Shown piece by piece: positions 36,679-45,163 of a DNA stretch of 64,000 bases; positions within the stretch are counted from its first letter, which is position 1, and the number at the start of each line of letters is the position of its first letter. Source of the DNA: Parabacteroides sp. (GTDB lineage Bacteria; Bacteroidota; Bacteroidia; Bacteroidales; Tannerellaceae). A program made the position numbers and the translations under genes. The notes under the pieces were generated by a model. It was not told where the DNA came from. It saw nothing but the letters and a program-made list of their open reading frames with translations, and did not search any database. The stretch spans positions 1 to 64,000 of the forward strand of contig JAGBDR010000026.1 in assembly GCA_017937385.1 (NCBI GenBank), given 5' to 3'.

Positions 36679-37899
36679 TCATAACAACAACGAACTGTCT
36701 CCATAGCTCAAAAAGCGGAAATCATGCGCCAAGGCATACTCATAAATATTCCTCCAGTCGCCTTTCACAAAAGCGGATATCAGCAATAGCAAGGTGCTTT
36801 TCGGTTGATGGAAATTGGTCACAATGCCGCGCACGATCTTAAACGCATAGCCCGGAGCAATGATGATCCGGGTTGCCGTCACTAACTTGTCCGCTCCCTG
36901 CCGGTCCAGATAGTCCAGAATCTTTTGCAAGGCCTCATCAGCCGTCAACCCGTTGTTTGCCTCCTCGTATGGCATCCATTGCTTGACGACCAGTTCTTCG
37001 GCGGTGGCATCGGGATTCGAAGCCAACGTAACTCCGATATAATAAAGGCTTTCAAGCGTACGGACCGAAGTCGTGCCGACCGCGATAATCTGCCCGAGGT
37101 TCTGTTTGATCCGCTCGATCGAACTCCGGCGTACCGAGATAAACTCCGTATGCATCTCATGCCCTTCGATCGTCTCGCTCTTCACCGGCTTGAACGTCCC
37201 GGCTCCGACATGGAGCGTCAGTTCTTCCCGTCCGATCCCCCGTGCATCGATAGCCGCCAGCACTTCCGGCGTAAAATGCAAACCGGCGGTCGGAGCGGCC
37301 ACCGAGCCTTTTATCTTGGAATAGACCGTCTGGTAGGTCTGCAAATCGCTTTTCTCCGTTTCGCGGTTCAGATAGGGAGGAATCGGCAATACGCCGGCGG
37401 CATCCAACAGGTCGGCAAACGTGCAAGCCGGATGGTCCCAGGTAAACTCAATCAGGTGGCTATCCCCGCAAGTCTGCAATTTTTCCGCTTTCAGGAGAAC
37501 CGTCTCGCCACCGAATGACACCTCCTTCTTCAAAACCCCTTCTTTCCATTTCTTCAGATTACCGACCAGGCACGTCCATCGGCAACGGCCGGTCTGTTGA
37601 AAGACCAACGCATAATCATGCGGTTCGACCGGCTCCAAGCAAAACACTTCGATCCGTGCACCGGTCTCTTTCTGAAACAGAAGACGAGCCTGAATCACCC
37701 GCGTATTGTTGAACACCATCAGGGAACCTTCCGGCAAGTAATCCGTGATGTGCTTGAATATGCTTTCACTGACTTTTCCCTCCTTATATAATAGGAGTTT
37801 CGATTCATCCCGTTTGGGCAAGGGGAATTTGGCAATCCGCTCGTCAGGCAGCGGATAATCAAAATCTTCGATGCGTATCTGTTGCGTCTTTGTTGTCAT
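36679..37899 (-). CDS. queA: S-adenosylmethionine:tRNA ribosyltransferase-isomerase
   Basis: A 406-residue enzyme adding the cyclopentene-bearing ribosyl group to preQ1 in tRNA, the step after Tgt. It opens with DFDYPLPDERIAKFPL and contains GSVAAPTAGLHFT, LHVGAGTFKPV and TNFHQPKSTLLLLISAF, all QueA signatures. It is longer than E. coli QueA (356). The ATG at 37899 is preferred because the -7 box is at 37940-37947; the frame runs 17 codons further upstream. Confidence 0.94.
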   Translation of the reverse strand: MTTKTQQIRIEDFDYPLPDERIAKFPLPKRDESKLLLYKEGKVSESIFKHITDYLPEGSLMVFNNTRVIQARLLFQKETGARIEVFCLEPVEPHDYALVFQQTGRCRWTCLVGNLKKWKEGVLKKEVSFGGETVLLKAEKLQTCGDSHLIEFTWDHPACTFADLLDAAGVLPIPPYLNRETEKSDLQTYQTVYSKIKGSVAAPTAGLHFTPEVLAAIDARGIGREELTLHVGAGTFKPVKSETIEGHEMHTEFISVRRSSIERIKQNLGQIIAVGTTSVRTLESLYYIGVTLASNPDATAEELVVKQWMPYEEANNGLTADEALQKILDYLDRQGADKLVTATRIIIAPGYAFKIVRGIVTNFHQPKSTLLLLISAFVKGDWRNIYEYALAHDFRFLSYGDSSLLL

Positions 37900-37939
37900 G
37901 ACTTTTTCGTTACGGTTCTTTGTTAATCGAACTGAATTG

Positions 37940-37947
37940 CAAAAATA
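37940..37947 (-). promoter_or_regulatory. -7 box TATTTTTG for queA
   Basis: Exact minus TAnnTTTG match 41 bp upstream of the ATG at 37899. Confidence 0.55.
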
Positions 37948-38105
37948 CAAATTTATTGGTATGTTGCCGTATTCTTATCCGGACAACCGTATCAAAATTC
38001 AACAAAAGCAGAGATATCGATCGGTATCATGATAGTAGTTTCGATTTGGACCAATGGCTTTTAGGGAAAATTCGACAATAAGTCCGGCAGAAATACGATA
38101 GCGAC

Positions 38106-38435
38106 CTACTCATTGTGCAGATCCCGATATTCTGTAGGTGTCATTCCGACATGACGGCGGAAATATCGGCCAAGATAGGAAGAAGATTCAAAGTGATAGA
38201 GATCCACGATCTCTTTTACAGAAAGTTCCGTAGTTGTCAATAAAGATTTGATTTCCATTACAATCTGACGGTCAATAAGCTCTTTCGGAGAGACTGAAAA
38301 GATACGATGGGTGATTCGGGACAGATAATAAGGGGTGACACAAAGTTCGTCTGTCTTCATATCACGTTCAGTCAGCCTGTTTTTCAAGACAGACTCTACT
38401 CCAAGGAAAAAAGTTTGCTTTTGTATTCCTACCAT
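38106..38435 (-). pseudogene. Truncated AraC-type regulator (DNA-binding domain only)
   Basis: From the ATG at 38435 the frame gives 109 residues that are essentially a lone AraC C-terminal domain: DELCVTPYYLSRITHRIFS, ELSVKEIVDLYHFESSSYLG and GMTPTEYRDLHNE. The usual ~150-residue sensory half is missing. The frame stays open upstream to 38951, but that part is antisense to the MATE gene. A 5'-deleted relic of a regulator divergent from the MATE gene is likely; a functional short regulator is possible. Confidence 0.65.
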
Positions 38436-38450
38436 ATCACTAAATCGTCC

Positions 38451-38458
38451 TAATTTTG
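38451..38458 (+). promoter_or_regulatory. TAATTTTG box upstream of the MATE gene
   Basis: Exact TAnnTTTG match on the plus strand, about 140 bp before the MATE ATG, with the palindromic hairpin at 38524-38558 in between. If used it would give a long leader containing that hairpin. Confidence 0.35.
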
Positions 38459-38519
38459 CACCCGGAAAAACAAAAAAAGGAGTTTTGTAATCCTCATCGG
38501 AGGGCAGAATTATAGAATG

Positions 38520-38562
38520 GAAGTGTGTCGAAAAGCGCCTACAGCGCTTTTCGACACAGCAC
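38520..38562. repeat. Palindromic unit related to the 19985-20206 element
   Basis: TGTGTCGAAAAGCGC (38524-38538) and GCGCTTTTCGACACA (38544-38558) form a perfect 15 bp stem around the loop CTACA. The preceding GGAAGTGTGTC and the AAGCGC-CTACA-GCGCTT core are shared with the large element at 19985-20206. It sits between the truncated AraC gene and the MATE gene and is followed by ATTTTTC, so it may also terminate or attenuate. Confidence 0.75.
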
Positions 38563-38598
38563 CATTTTTCGTTAAGTCTCTCTATAAAAATACAGAAT

Positions 38599-39972
38599 AT
38601 GGAAAGAGATGCTATTGATTTAGGAAATGTAAACGTCTTCAAGTTATTTAACAGGTACTTCATTCCCACATTGCTGGGGATGTTGAGCTTATCGGCAGTA
38701 ACGGCCATCGACGGTATCTTCGTGGGACATGGTGTCGGAAGCGATGGCATTGCCGCCATCAACATCTGCATTCCTCTATTGATGTTTTTCACGGGAGTGG
38801 GACTGATGGTGGGTGCCGGATGCTCCGTGGTAGCTTCTATACATATATCACGAGGAAAAGGAAAAATCGCGAGGATGAACGTAACGCAAGCCTTGCTGTT
38901 TGCCACGCTGGTAACGCTGGTGCCCTCGATGATCATCTTGTCGTTTCCCAATGCGACAGGCCGTCTGCTCGGTTCGTCAGAACATCTGTTGCCATTTGTA
39001 AAAGACTATTTGTGGTGGTTCGTGCCTTCCCTGCTGTTCCAAATATGGGTTTCCATTGCGCTTTTCATTATCCGGCTGGACGGCGCACCGCGTTTGGCAA
39101 TGTGGTGTAATATCATTCTGGCCACCCTCAATATCGTGCTGGACTGGTTGTTCATCTTCCCTTTGGGATTGGGAGTGATGGGGGCTGCGGCAGCTACGAC
39201 AATCAGTTTGTTTATCGGTGGGTGCATCAGTATGAGGTACTTGCTTTTTCATGCCAGACATTTGCGGCCGGTCATGCCTAAATGGAGCCGTAAAAGCTTG
39301 CGTCTGTCATTGCGCAACATCGGATACCAGTGCCGCATTGGTTCATCAGCGCTGCTGGGAGAGAGCACGATGGCCATGTTGATGTTCATCGGCAATCAGG
39401 TATTCATGCGCTATCTGGGCGATAACGGCGTAGGTGCGTTCGGCATCACATGCTACTACGCCCCTTTCGTTTTCATGGTAGGCAATGCCATCGCACAGTC
39501 TGCACAACCGATTATCAGTTATAACTTCGGTGCAGAACTGCATAGCCGCGTGACGGCAACCGTGCGTATCGCCTCGCTTACAGCCATAGCATGTGGAATG
39601 GTGGTAACGCTACTTTTCAGATACTGTCCACAATATTTGGTCGGTTTATTCATAGATCCGGCTGTTCCTGCGGCACAAATCGCTATCAACGGATTCCCGC
39701 TCTTCTCCACGGCGTTTGTCTTCTTTATCTTGAATCTTACGGTCGTAGGATACTACCAGAGTGTAGAGCGCATTCGCCCGGCCACCGTTTTTGCCTTGCT
39801 GCGCGGCATGATCTTCCTCATTCCTTTTTTTATACTCCTGCCAAAAGCATTGGGTATTGAAGGCATTTGGTTGGCCCTGGCATTTTCGGAGGCTACAACC
39901 ACGGTATGTATCCTTGTATTTTACCTTTATCAAAAACGGTTTCGCTCTACCATGCACTCGGCGGTGGTATAA
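38599..39972 (+). CDS. MATE-family multidrug/metabolite efflux transporter
   Basis: A 457-residue membrane protein with 12 predicted helices in two homologous halves. GIFVGHGVGSDGIAAINICIP in the first half and IGNQVFMRYLGDNGVGAFG in the second are the paired MATE signatures (quoted up to 20 residues each). It would export cationic compounds using Na+ or H+. The remnant AraC regulator next door suggests the pair was once locally regulated. Confidence 0.9.
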   Translation: MERDAIDLGNVNVFKLFNRYFIPTLLGMLSLSAVTAIDGIFVGHGVGSDGIAAINICIPLLMFFTGVGLMVGAGCSVVASIHISRGKGKIARMNVTQALLFATLVTLVPSMIILSFPNATGRLLGSSEHLLPFVKDYLWWFVPSLLFQIWVSIALFIIRLDGAPRLAMWCNIILATLNIVLDWLFIFPLGLGVMGAAAATTISLFIGGCISMRYLLFHARHLRPVMPKWSRKSLRLSLRNIGYQCRIGSSALLGESTMAMLMFIGNQVFMRYLGDNGVGAFGITCYYAPFVFMVGNAIAQSAQPIISYNFGAELHSRVTATVRIASLTAIACGMVVTLLFRYCPQYLVGLFIDPAVPAAQIAINGFPLFSTAFVFFILNLTVVGYYQSVERIRPATVFALLRGMIFLIPFFILLPKALGIEGIWLALAFSEATTTVCILVFYLYQKRFRSTMHSAVV

Positions 39973-40007
39973 GATAAAGATCAAATGGTTTCTTCCGCTA
40001 TTTTTCC

Positions 40008-40015
40008 TATCTTCG
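40008..40015 (+). promoter_or_regulatory. TATCTTCG box for the acetyltransferase gene
   Basis: A TAnnTTCG variant of the -7 element 32 bp before the ATG at 40047. Confidence 0.35.
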
Positions 40016-40046
40016 TGGGGTATTATAAACCTGAAAATATAAACCG

Positions 40047-40577
40047 ATGGATATTAAAATCAGACAAGAACAGACAAAAGACTATGACACCATTCATAAA
40101 GTAGTTGAACTTGCCTTCCGGGATATGGAAGAAAGCGACCATAGCGAGCCCTTCTTGGTAGACCGGTTGCGCCAAACGGACGCTTTCATCCCGGAACTTT
40201 CATTGGTTGCCGAAGCCGACGGCACAATCATCGGGCATATCTTGCTGACGAAAGTCCATATCGTTTCAGAAAACAAATCCGTTCCCTCTTTGGGGCTGGC
40301 TCCCGTTTCCGTCCTCCCGGAATACCAGAACCAAGGAGTCGGATCGGCCCTGATACGGGAAGCGCACAAACGTGCCGCCGAACTGGGATACGGCTCTATC
40401 GTCCTGTTGGGACATAAGGACTACTACCCGAGATTCGGCTATAAACCTGCCGTCAGCTTCGGCATCGAATTTCCATTCGACGTGCCCTACGAATATTGCA
40501 TGGTGACCGAATTGCGCCCCGGAAGCCTCAAAGGGGTACAAGGAATGATCCAATATGCCCCGCCGTTTATGGAGTAG
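40047..40577 (+). CDS. GNAT N-acetyltransferase (YhbS-like)
   Basis: A 176-residue acetyl-CoA-dependent transferase. LAPVSVLPEYQNQGVGSALI contains the acetyl-CoA-binding Q/RxxGxG/A loop (QNQGVGSA), and YYPRFGYKPAVSFGI is typical of the YhbS group. The substrate is unknown. Monocistronic by context. Confidence 0.88.
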   Translation: MDIKIRQEQTKDYDTIHKVVELAFRDMEESDHSEPFLVDRLRQTDAFIPELSLVAEADGTIIGHILLTKVHIVSENKSVPSLGLAPVSVLPEYQNQGVGSALIREAHKRAAELGYGSIVLLGHKDYYPRFGYKPAVSFGIEFPFDVPYEYCMVTELRPGSLKGVQGMIQYAPPFME

Positions 40578-40618
40578 GCAGGAAAGTGCCGTTCCGGTTT
40601 TCCTTTGATTACTTTTTT

Positions 40619-40685
40619 ATTTCATGGGCATGAAATTTCTATCCCATGCCCATGGAACTTTTGTTTCATGCCTATGGAACTTTTT
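40619..40685. repeat. 22 bp tandem repeat, intergenic copy
   Basis: Three units with CATG starting at 40623, 40645 and 40667 (period exactly 22), each of the form TTTCATGCCTATGGAACTTT. This is the same unit and period as the array inside menF at 4977-5060. Confidence 0.85.
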
Positions 40686-40711
40686 ACTACTTTTGTAGCA
40701 AAATAGTAAAA
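40682..40711 (+). promoter_or_regulatory. Inverted repeat overlapping the -7 box of the DUF2027/Smr gene
   Basis: TACTTTTG at 40688-40695 matches TAnnTTTG. It lies inside an inverted repeat, TTTTACTACTTTTG (40682-40695) against CAAAATAGTAAAA (40699-40711), with one bulged base. It may be an operator or an early RNA hairpin. The start codon is at 40722. Confidence 0.5.
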
Positions 40712-40721
40712 GCAATTAGAT

Positions 40722-41801
40722 ATGAGTAATATAAAGGTAGGAGACAAAGTACGTTTCCTGAACAGCACCGGCGGTGGTGTCGTGCGTAGTTTCAAAGGGA
40801 AAGACCAGGTTTTGGTGGAAGATGAAGACGGTTTCGAAGTGCCGGCATTGATCCGTGAATGTGTAGTCGTTGGCGATAGCGAGATGCAGGTACACAGTTC
40901 CCGACGTTCCCCTCTGCCCTCCACAACACAAGCGCCGGTCCCGCAACCCCAAAAACCGGAACCTCAACCCGAAGTGGAAAAGGTAACGGAGACCGCAGAA
41001 GGGGAGCGGCTGAACATCTATTTGGCTTACCTCCCGATAGAGCCGGGCAAAGTCATGCAGGGAAGCGGTTACGAGGCCTATTTCATCAATGACAGCAATT
41101 ACTATCTGCTATTCAACTACATGAACCGCCAGAACAATAGCTGGAACAGCCGTTATAACGGCATGGTAGAACCGAACACCCAGATATTCTTAGAAGAATT
41201 CGGCAAAGACAAACTGAACGATCTGGAACGGATCTGCGTACAATTGATCGCCTTCAAAAAAGACAAGCCCTACTCATTGAAGAATGCCATTTCGGTCGAA
41301 CTTCATCTCGACACGGTCAAATTCTATAAGCAACACTGTTTCATGGAAAACGATTTCTTCGATGAAGATGCCATGGTTTATCCCATCGTACGGCAAGACA
41401 TTCCGGAAAAAGAGTTGCTGATCTCCGCCACCGAATTGCAAGAGGCCATGCAACAAAAGGTACGGGAAGACCGCCGTGCACCCCAGGCCACAATCGTCAA
41501 GAAAAAAGCGAACGACCATGCCATCCTGGAAGTAGACCTCCACATCGCGGAATTGTTGGACAACACCAACGGACTGAGCAACTCGGATATGCTGAACTAC
41601 CAATTGGAAAAATTCCGGGAAGTGCTTGCCCAATATGCCACCCAAAAAGGACAGAAAATCGTCTTCATCCACGGTAAAGGCGACGGCGTCTTGCGCAAAG
41701 CCATCGAAAAAGAATTGAAAACAAAATACAAACAACATTACTATCAAGACGCCTCCTTCCGCGAATACGGTTTCGGGGCCACGATGGTAACGATTAAATA
41801 A
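40722..41801 (+). CDS. DUF2027 / Smr-domain protein
   Basis: A 359-residue protein of Bacteroidetes. The N-terminal ~65 residues form an SH3-like part (VGDKVRFLNSTGGGVVRSF), then a Pro-rich linker (about 66-90) and a beta-rich DUF2027 core (95-260). The C-terminal ~85 residues are an Smr domain (HGKGDGVLRKAIEKEL, close to the usual HGxGxGxLR motif), the putative nicking nuclease module of MutS2. There is no MutS ATPase part. Confidence 0.88.
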   Translation: MSNIKVGDKVRFLNSTGGGVVRSFKGKDQVLVEDEDGFEVPALIRECVVVGDSEMQVHSSRRSPLPSTTQAPVPQPQKPEPQPEVEKVTETAEGERLNIYLAYLPIEPGKVMQGSGYEAYFINDSNYYLLFNYMNRQNNSWNSRYNGMVEPNTQIFLEEFGKDKLNDLERICVQLIAFKKDKPYSLKNAISVELHLDTVKFYKQHCFMENDFFDEDAMVYPIVRQDIPEKELLISATELQEAMQQKVREDRRAPQATIVKKKANDHAILEVDLHIAELLDNTNGLSNSDMLNYQLEKFREVLAQYATQKGQKIVFIHGKGDGVLRKAIEKELKTKYKQHYYQDASFREYGFGATMVTIK

Positions 41802-41808
41802 ATGGACA

Positions 41809-42057
41809 ATGACTACGATTACAATCGAAATAGAAGACAGAAGCATGATTGCTGCCCTTCACAAACTATTAGGCTCAATAAAAGGCATCAAGATTCTCCA
41901 TGAGTCTTTTACTAAAGAGACACAGGAAATAACAGCGGAACCGACCTGCACCTATCGGGTTTCTCCAAGAATTAAAGCTTTGGAGACCGGATTTGTATTG
42001 CCAGACGACTTATCCAATGATTACAAAAAAGGCAACCCTTATGACGTATGCAGATGA
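41809..42057 (+). pseudogene. Antitoxin-like gene with altered C-terminus, partner of a broken PIN toxin
   Basis: Encodes 82 residues: a short beta-strand start TITIEIEDRS, a helix, then a polar middle ending LPDDLSNDYKK followed by GNPYDVCR. The beginning and position resemble the small antitoxins preceding PIN-domain toxins in Bacteroidetes. The last residues look out of place: the frame has probably been joined to non-native sequence by the deletion that also removed the toxin's N-terminus. Confidence 0.5.
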
Positions 42058-42394
42058 AGGCAAATGTGAAATAGTAGTCTCTTCTTTATCCATGGTAAAT
42101 GCCCATTTCATCTGTTGCGAACGTGCTTCTATGCCTTTATCAATATGGAAGCATAAAATAAATAGCACAAAAGAAATTATAGATGTTTGCCCGATAGAAG
42201 CGTCCGACATCTATGCCTCATGCGATTCCGAATGGAAAGACTACGAAGACGACGTTCAATATTTTGCGGCTCAAAAACAGGGCTGTAATTATATCGTCAC
42301 CCGTAACCCGAAAGACTTCACTCTCTCAGACATAGAAGTCCTGACTCCTGACCAAGCAATCAAAAAACTGATTTCACTATGGCCACCGAAATAG
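42047..42394 (+). pseudogene. PIN-domain toxin remnant lacking its N-terminus
   Basis: From YADEGKCEIVVSSLSMVNA to the stop the frame encodes a typical Bacteroidetes PIN domain, with the conserved DYEDDVQYFAA and IVTRNPKDFTLS acidic motifs. The first ~35 residues with the LDTNV-type catalytic Asp are missing; the frame instead reads back into the antitoxin DNA out of phase. A single deletion near 42040-42050 explains both truncated genes. Without the first Asp the nuclease should be dead. Its end overlaps the CYTH start by 16 bp. Confidence 0.7.
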
Positions 42395-42846
42395 AAAGAA
42401 AGTTTCTCGTAAAAGGCGATTTCAGCCGGCAAGTCGTCTCTGCCGAACGGATCGTGCAAGGCTATATCTGTTCACAGCCCGGACGGACGGTACGGATCCG
42501 GATCCGAGGGAAAAAGGGATTCCTCACGATCAAAGGCGCATCAGACGAAAAAGGATTGAGTCGCTACGAGTTCGAACAAGCGATACCGCTCGCAGACGCG
42601 GAAGAGTTGTTGAAGCTCTGCGAACCGGGTGTCATCGACAAAGTACGCCATCTGGTCCCGTCCGGCCCACATACCTGGGAAATCGATGTTTTCCACGGTG
42701 ACAACGAAGGGCTGGTCTTGGCGGAAATCGAACTGGCATCCGAAGACGAACCCTTTGAACGGCCGGAATGGGTCGGACAAGAGGTCAGCGGTGACCGGCG
42801 CTACTACAACTCGATGTTGACAAAACATCCGTACACAAAATGGTAA
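42379..42846 (+). CDS. CYTH-domain protein (inorganic triphosphatase-like)
   Basis: A 155-residue CYTH domain. The EIERKFLV (ExExK) signature is at residues 4-11, with basic and acidic tunnel residues (TVRIRIRGKKGFLTIKG; WEIDVFHG; LAEIELASEDE) following. Such proteins hydrolyse inorganic triphosphate or related substrates; the exact substrate is unknown. Confidence 0.88.
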   Translation: MATEIERKFLVKGDFSRQVVSAERIVQGYICSQPGRTVRIRIRGKKGFLTIKGASDEKGLSRYEFEQAIPLADAEELLKLCEPGVIDKVRHLVPSGPHTWEIDVFHGDNEGLVLAEIELASEDEPFERPEWVGQEVSGDRRYYNSMLTKHPYTKW

Positions 42847-42956
42847 GATTTATGATTTTAGATTTATGATTTATGCGTCGATGATATAAATCATAAATCT
42901 AAAATCATAAATCCAAAATCATAATTCATAAATCATAAATCAAAAATCATAAATCA
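42847..42956. repeat. ATAAATCAT simple-repeat hairpin before the S46 peptidase
   Basis: A perfect 28 bp inverted repeat (42847-42874 against 42886-42913) made of GATTTATGATTT units, followed by five more AAATCATAA copies up to the start codon. It could terminate the CYTH transcript or shape the leader of the next one. Confidence 0.75.
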
Positions 42957-45116
42957 ATGAAGAGACTTTTCCTCTCCCTCGCGGCAGCATTCCTGTCGCT
43001 CCCGGCAATAGCCGATGAAGGCATGTGGTTACTGCCTTTGCTAAAAGGACAAAAATTCCCGGAAATGCAGGCCTTAGGGCTGAAATTGCAGGACTATGAC
43101 ATCTATAGCCCCGACTCCGCTTCCCTGAAAGACGCCGTCGTCATATTCGGAGGCGGCTGTACAGGCGAGATCGTTTCGCCGGATGGATTGCTCCTGACCA
43201 ACCACCATTGTGGCTACGGCTGCATCCAACGCCACAGTACGCTGGAACACGACTACCTGACAGACGGCTTCTGGGCCATGTCGCGCGACCAGGAACTTCC
43301 CAATCCCGGCATAACCGTCACGTTCATCGACAAAATAGAAGACGTGACCGACTATGTGAAAAAGGAACTGGAAAAAGACACCGATCCCAACAGCATGAAT
43401 TTCCTTTCTCCCAAATACCTGAACGGGTTGGCAAAAGCCAAAGCCGGTGAGAAGTTCTTGCAGGACAATCCGGGCACGGAAGTCGAGATCAAGGCGTTCT
43501 ATGGCGGCAACCAGTATTTTATGTTCACAAAGAAAATCTATTCGGATGTCCGCCTGGTCGGAGCTCCTCCCTCCTCGATCGGAAAGTTCGGCGCCGATAC
43601 CGACAACTGGATGTGGCCACGTCATACGGGCGACTTCTCCGTATTCCGCGTCTATGCCGATGCGAACGGCAATCCGGCCCCCTACTCCGACAAGAATGTC
43701 CCGCTTCGCCCGAAACGCTGGTTCAAAATCTCCTTGAAAGGCGTGCAGGAAGACGATTATGCCATGATGATGGGATTTCCCGGCCGTACCAATAAATACT
43801 ACACCTCCTGGGAAGTGGCGGAACGCCGCGACATCGACAACACGGTCCGCATCCACATCCGCGACTTGCGCCAGAGAGTCATGCTTGACGAGATGCTGAA
43901 AGACCCGGCTGTCCGGATCCAGTATGCCAGCAAATACGCCGGCTCGACGAACGCTTACAAAAATGCGATCGGCAGCAACTGGGCCATCAAGAAGCGCAAC
44001 TTCGAACAAGTGAAAAAAGAGGAACAGGACAAGCTGATCGCCTGGTCCAATAAAATGTGCGAACCCAATTATCCCGATGCCCTGATGGCACTCGAACAGA
44101 TCGTAGCAAACCGTAAAGACCTGCGTTTCCGCAGTTGGATGCTGGACGAAGCAATCCTGCGAGGCATTGAGTTTACAAGCGTACCGACTCAGACGGAAGC
44201 TCTCATCGAGGCCCTGAAAGGGAAAGACAAAACGGCCAGACAAGAGCAGCTCCGCCTGTTCGAACGGGCTTATCATGGGTTTGCCAACAGTAATTACTCG
44301 GCCGATGTAGACAAGAAAATCGCCAAAGTGATGCTGAAAGAATACCGTGCCCAAGTCGCCCCGGAAGTGCAACCGGCCTATTTCGCCCAGATCGACAAGA
44401 AGTTCAAAGGAGATACGGACCGGTTCGTCGACTATCTGTTTGAAGAATCCATCTTCGGTAGCGAGGATAATTTCAACCAGTTCCTCTCCCGCCCGTCCGT
44501 CAAGGCATTGGAAAACGACCCGATGATCCTTTTCGCCAAATCTGTCCGTGCAGAAGATGCCAACCTGAAGAATGCGCTGAAAGAATTTGAAGACGGATAT
44601 GCGATGGCCCACCGTTGCTATGTAAAAGGCTTGCTGGCCATGTATGGCGACCGTGCCAATTTCCCCGATGCCAACTTCACCCTGCGCCTCACCTATGGAC
44701 AGGTAAAAGGCTACAGCCCGCGTGATTGCGACCGTTATGGTCACCAGACCACTTTGGACGGCGTGATGGAGAAAGAAGATTCTACCAATTGGGAATTTGT
44801 CGTGCCCGCCCGCCTGAAAGAATTGTATGCAGCCAAAGACTTCGGACGCTACAAGGCACCCAATGGAAAAATGCCAGTCGCATTCAGTGCAACCACCCAT
44901 TCGACCGGTGGGAACTCCGGCAGTCCCGTGATGAACGCGAACGGCGAACTGATCGGTATCAATTTCGACCGCAACTGGGAAGGCGTCGGTGGCGACATCC
45001 AATATCTCCCCGACTACCAGCGTAGCATCATCGTCGACATCCGCTACGTCCTCTTCATCATGGACAAATACGCCGGAGCCGGCTATTTGCTGGATGAGAT
45101 GGAAATTCAGGAATAA
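42957..45116 (+). CDS. S46 dipeptidyl peptidase, DPP11-like
   Basis: A 719-residue periplasmic serine exopeptidase removing dipeptides. Signal peptide to about Ala19. Catalytic residues are visible: His84 in TNHHCGYGC, Asp in TGDFSVFRVYAD (about 227) and Ser654 in TGGNSGSPVMN. The S1-pocket residue 18 positions after the Ser is Arg672 (NFDRNWEG). In Porphyromonas the equivalent is Arg673 in DPP11 (Asp/Glu-specific) and Gly in DPP7, so acidic P1 specificity is predicted. Confidence 0.9.
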   Translation: MKRLFLSLAAAFLSLPAIADEGMWLLPLLKGQKFPEMQALGLKLQDYDIYSPDSASLKDAVVIFGGGCTGEIVSPDGLLLTNHHCGYGCIQRHSTLEHDYLTDGFWAMSRDQELPNPGITVTFIDKIEDVTDYVKKELEKDTDPNSMNFLSPKYLNGLAKAKAGEKFLQDNPGTEVEIKAFYGGNQYFMFTKKIYSDVRLVGAPPSSIGKFGADTDNWMWPRHTGDFSVFRVYADANGNPAPYSDKNVPLRPKRWFKISLKGVQEDDYAMMMGFPGRTNKYYTSWEVAERRDIDNTVRIHIRDLRQRVMLDEMLKDPAVRIQYASKYAGSTNAYKNAIGSNWAIKKRNFEQVKKEEQDKLIAWSNKMCEPNYPDALMALEQIVANRKDLRFRSWMLDEAILRGIEFTSVPTQTEALIEALKGKDKTARQEQLRLFERAYHGFANSNYSADVDKKIAKVMLKEYRAQVAPEVQPAYFAQIDKKFKGDTDRFVDYLFEESIFGSEDNFNQFLSRPSVKALENDPMILFAKSVRAEDANLKNALKEFEDGYAMAHRCYVKGLLAMYGDRANFPDANFTLRLTYGQVKGYSPRDCDRYGHQTTLDGVMEKEDSTNWEFVVPARLKELYAAKDFGRYKAPNGKMPVAFSATTHSTGGNSGSPVMNANGELIGINFDRNWEGVGGDIQYLPDYQRSIIVDIRYVLFIMDKYAGAGYLLDEMEIQE

Positions 45117-45163
45117 ACGGAAGTGTGCGAAATCATAATGTAGGAAGACCCCGAAAAGCAAAG

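Noticed and set aside
38436..38951. Upstream continuation of the truncated AraC frame
   Set aside because: This part is antisense to the MATE gene and crosses the palindromic unit; it has no AraC sensory-domain features, so the open frame is chance.
45119..45133. Another copy of the GGAAGTGTGTC palindromic unit after the S46 gene
   Set aside because: Only GGAAGTGTGCGAAA is similar; the GCGC core and the complementary arm are missing, so this may be chance.
43074..45161. A 695-codon open frame on the minus strand
   Set aside because: It is antisense to the S46 peptidase, which shows full catalytic motifs. The reverse frame has no recognisable domain and reflects codon bias of the real gene.
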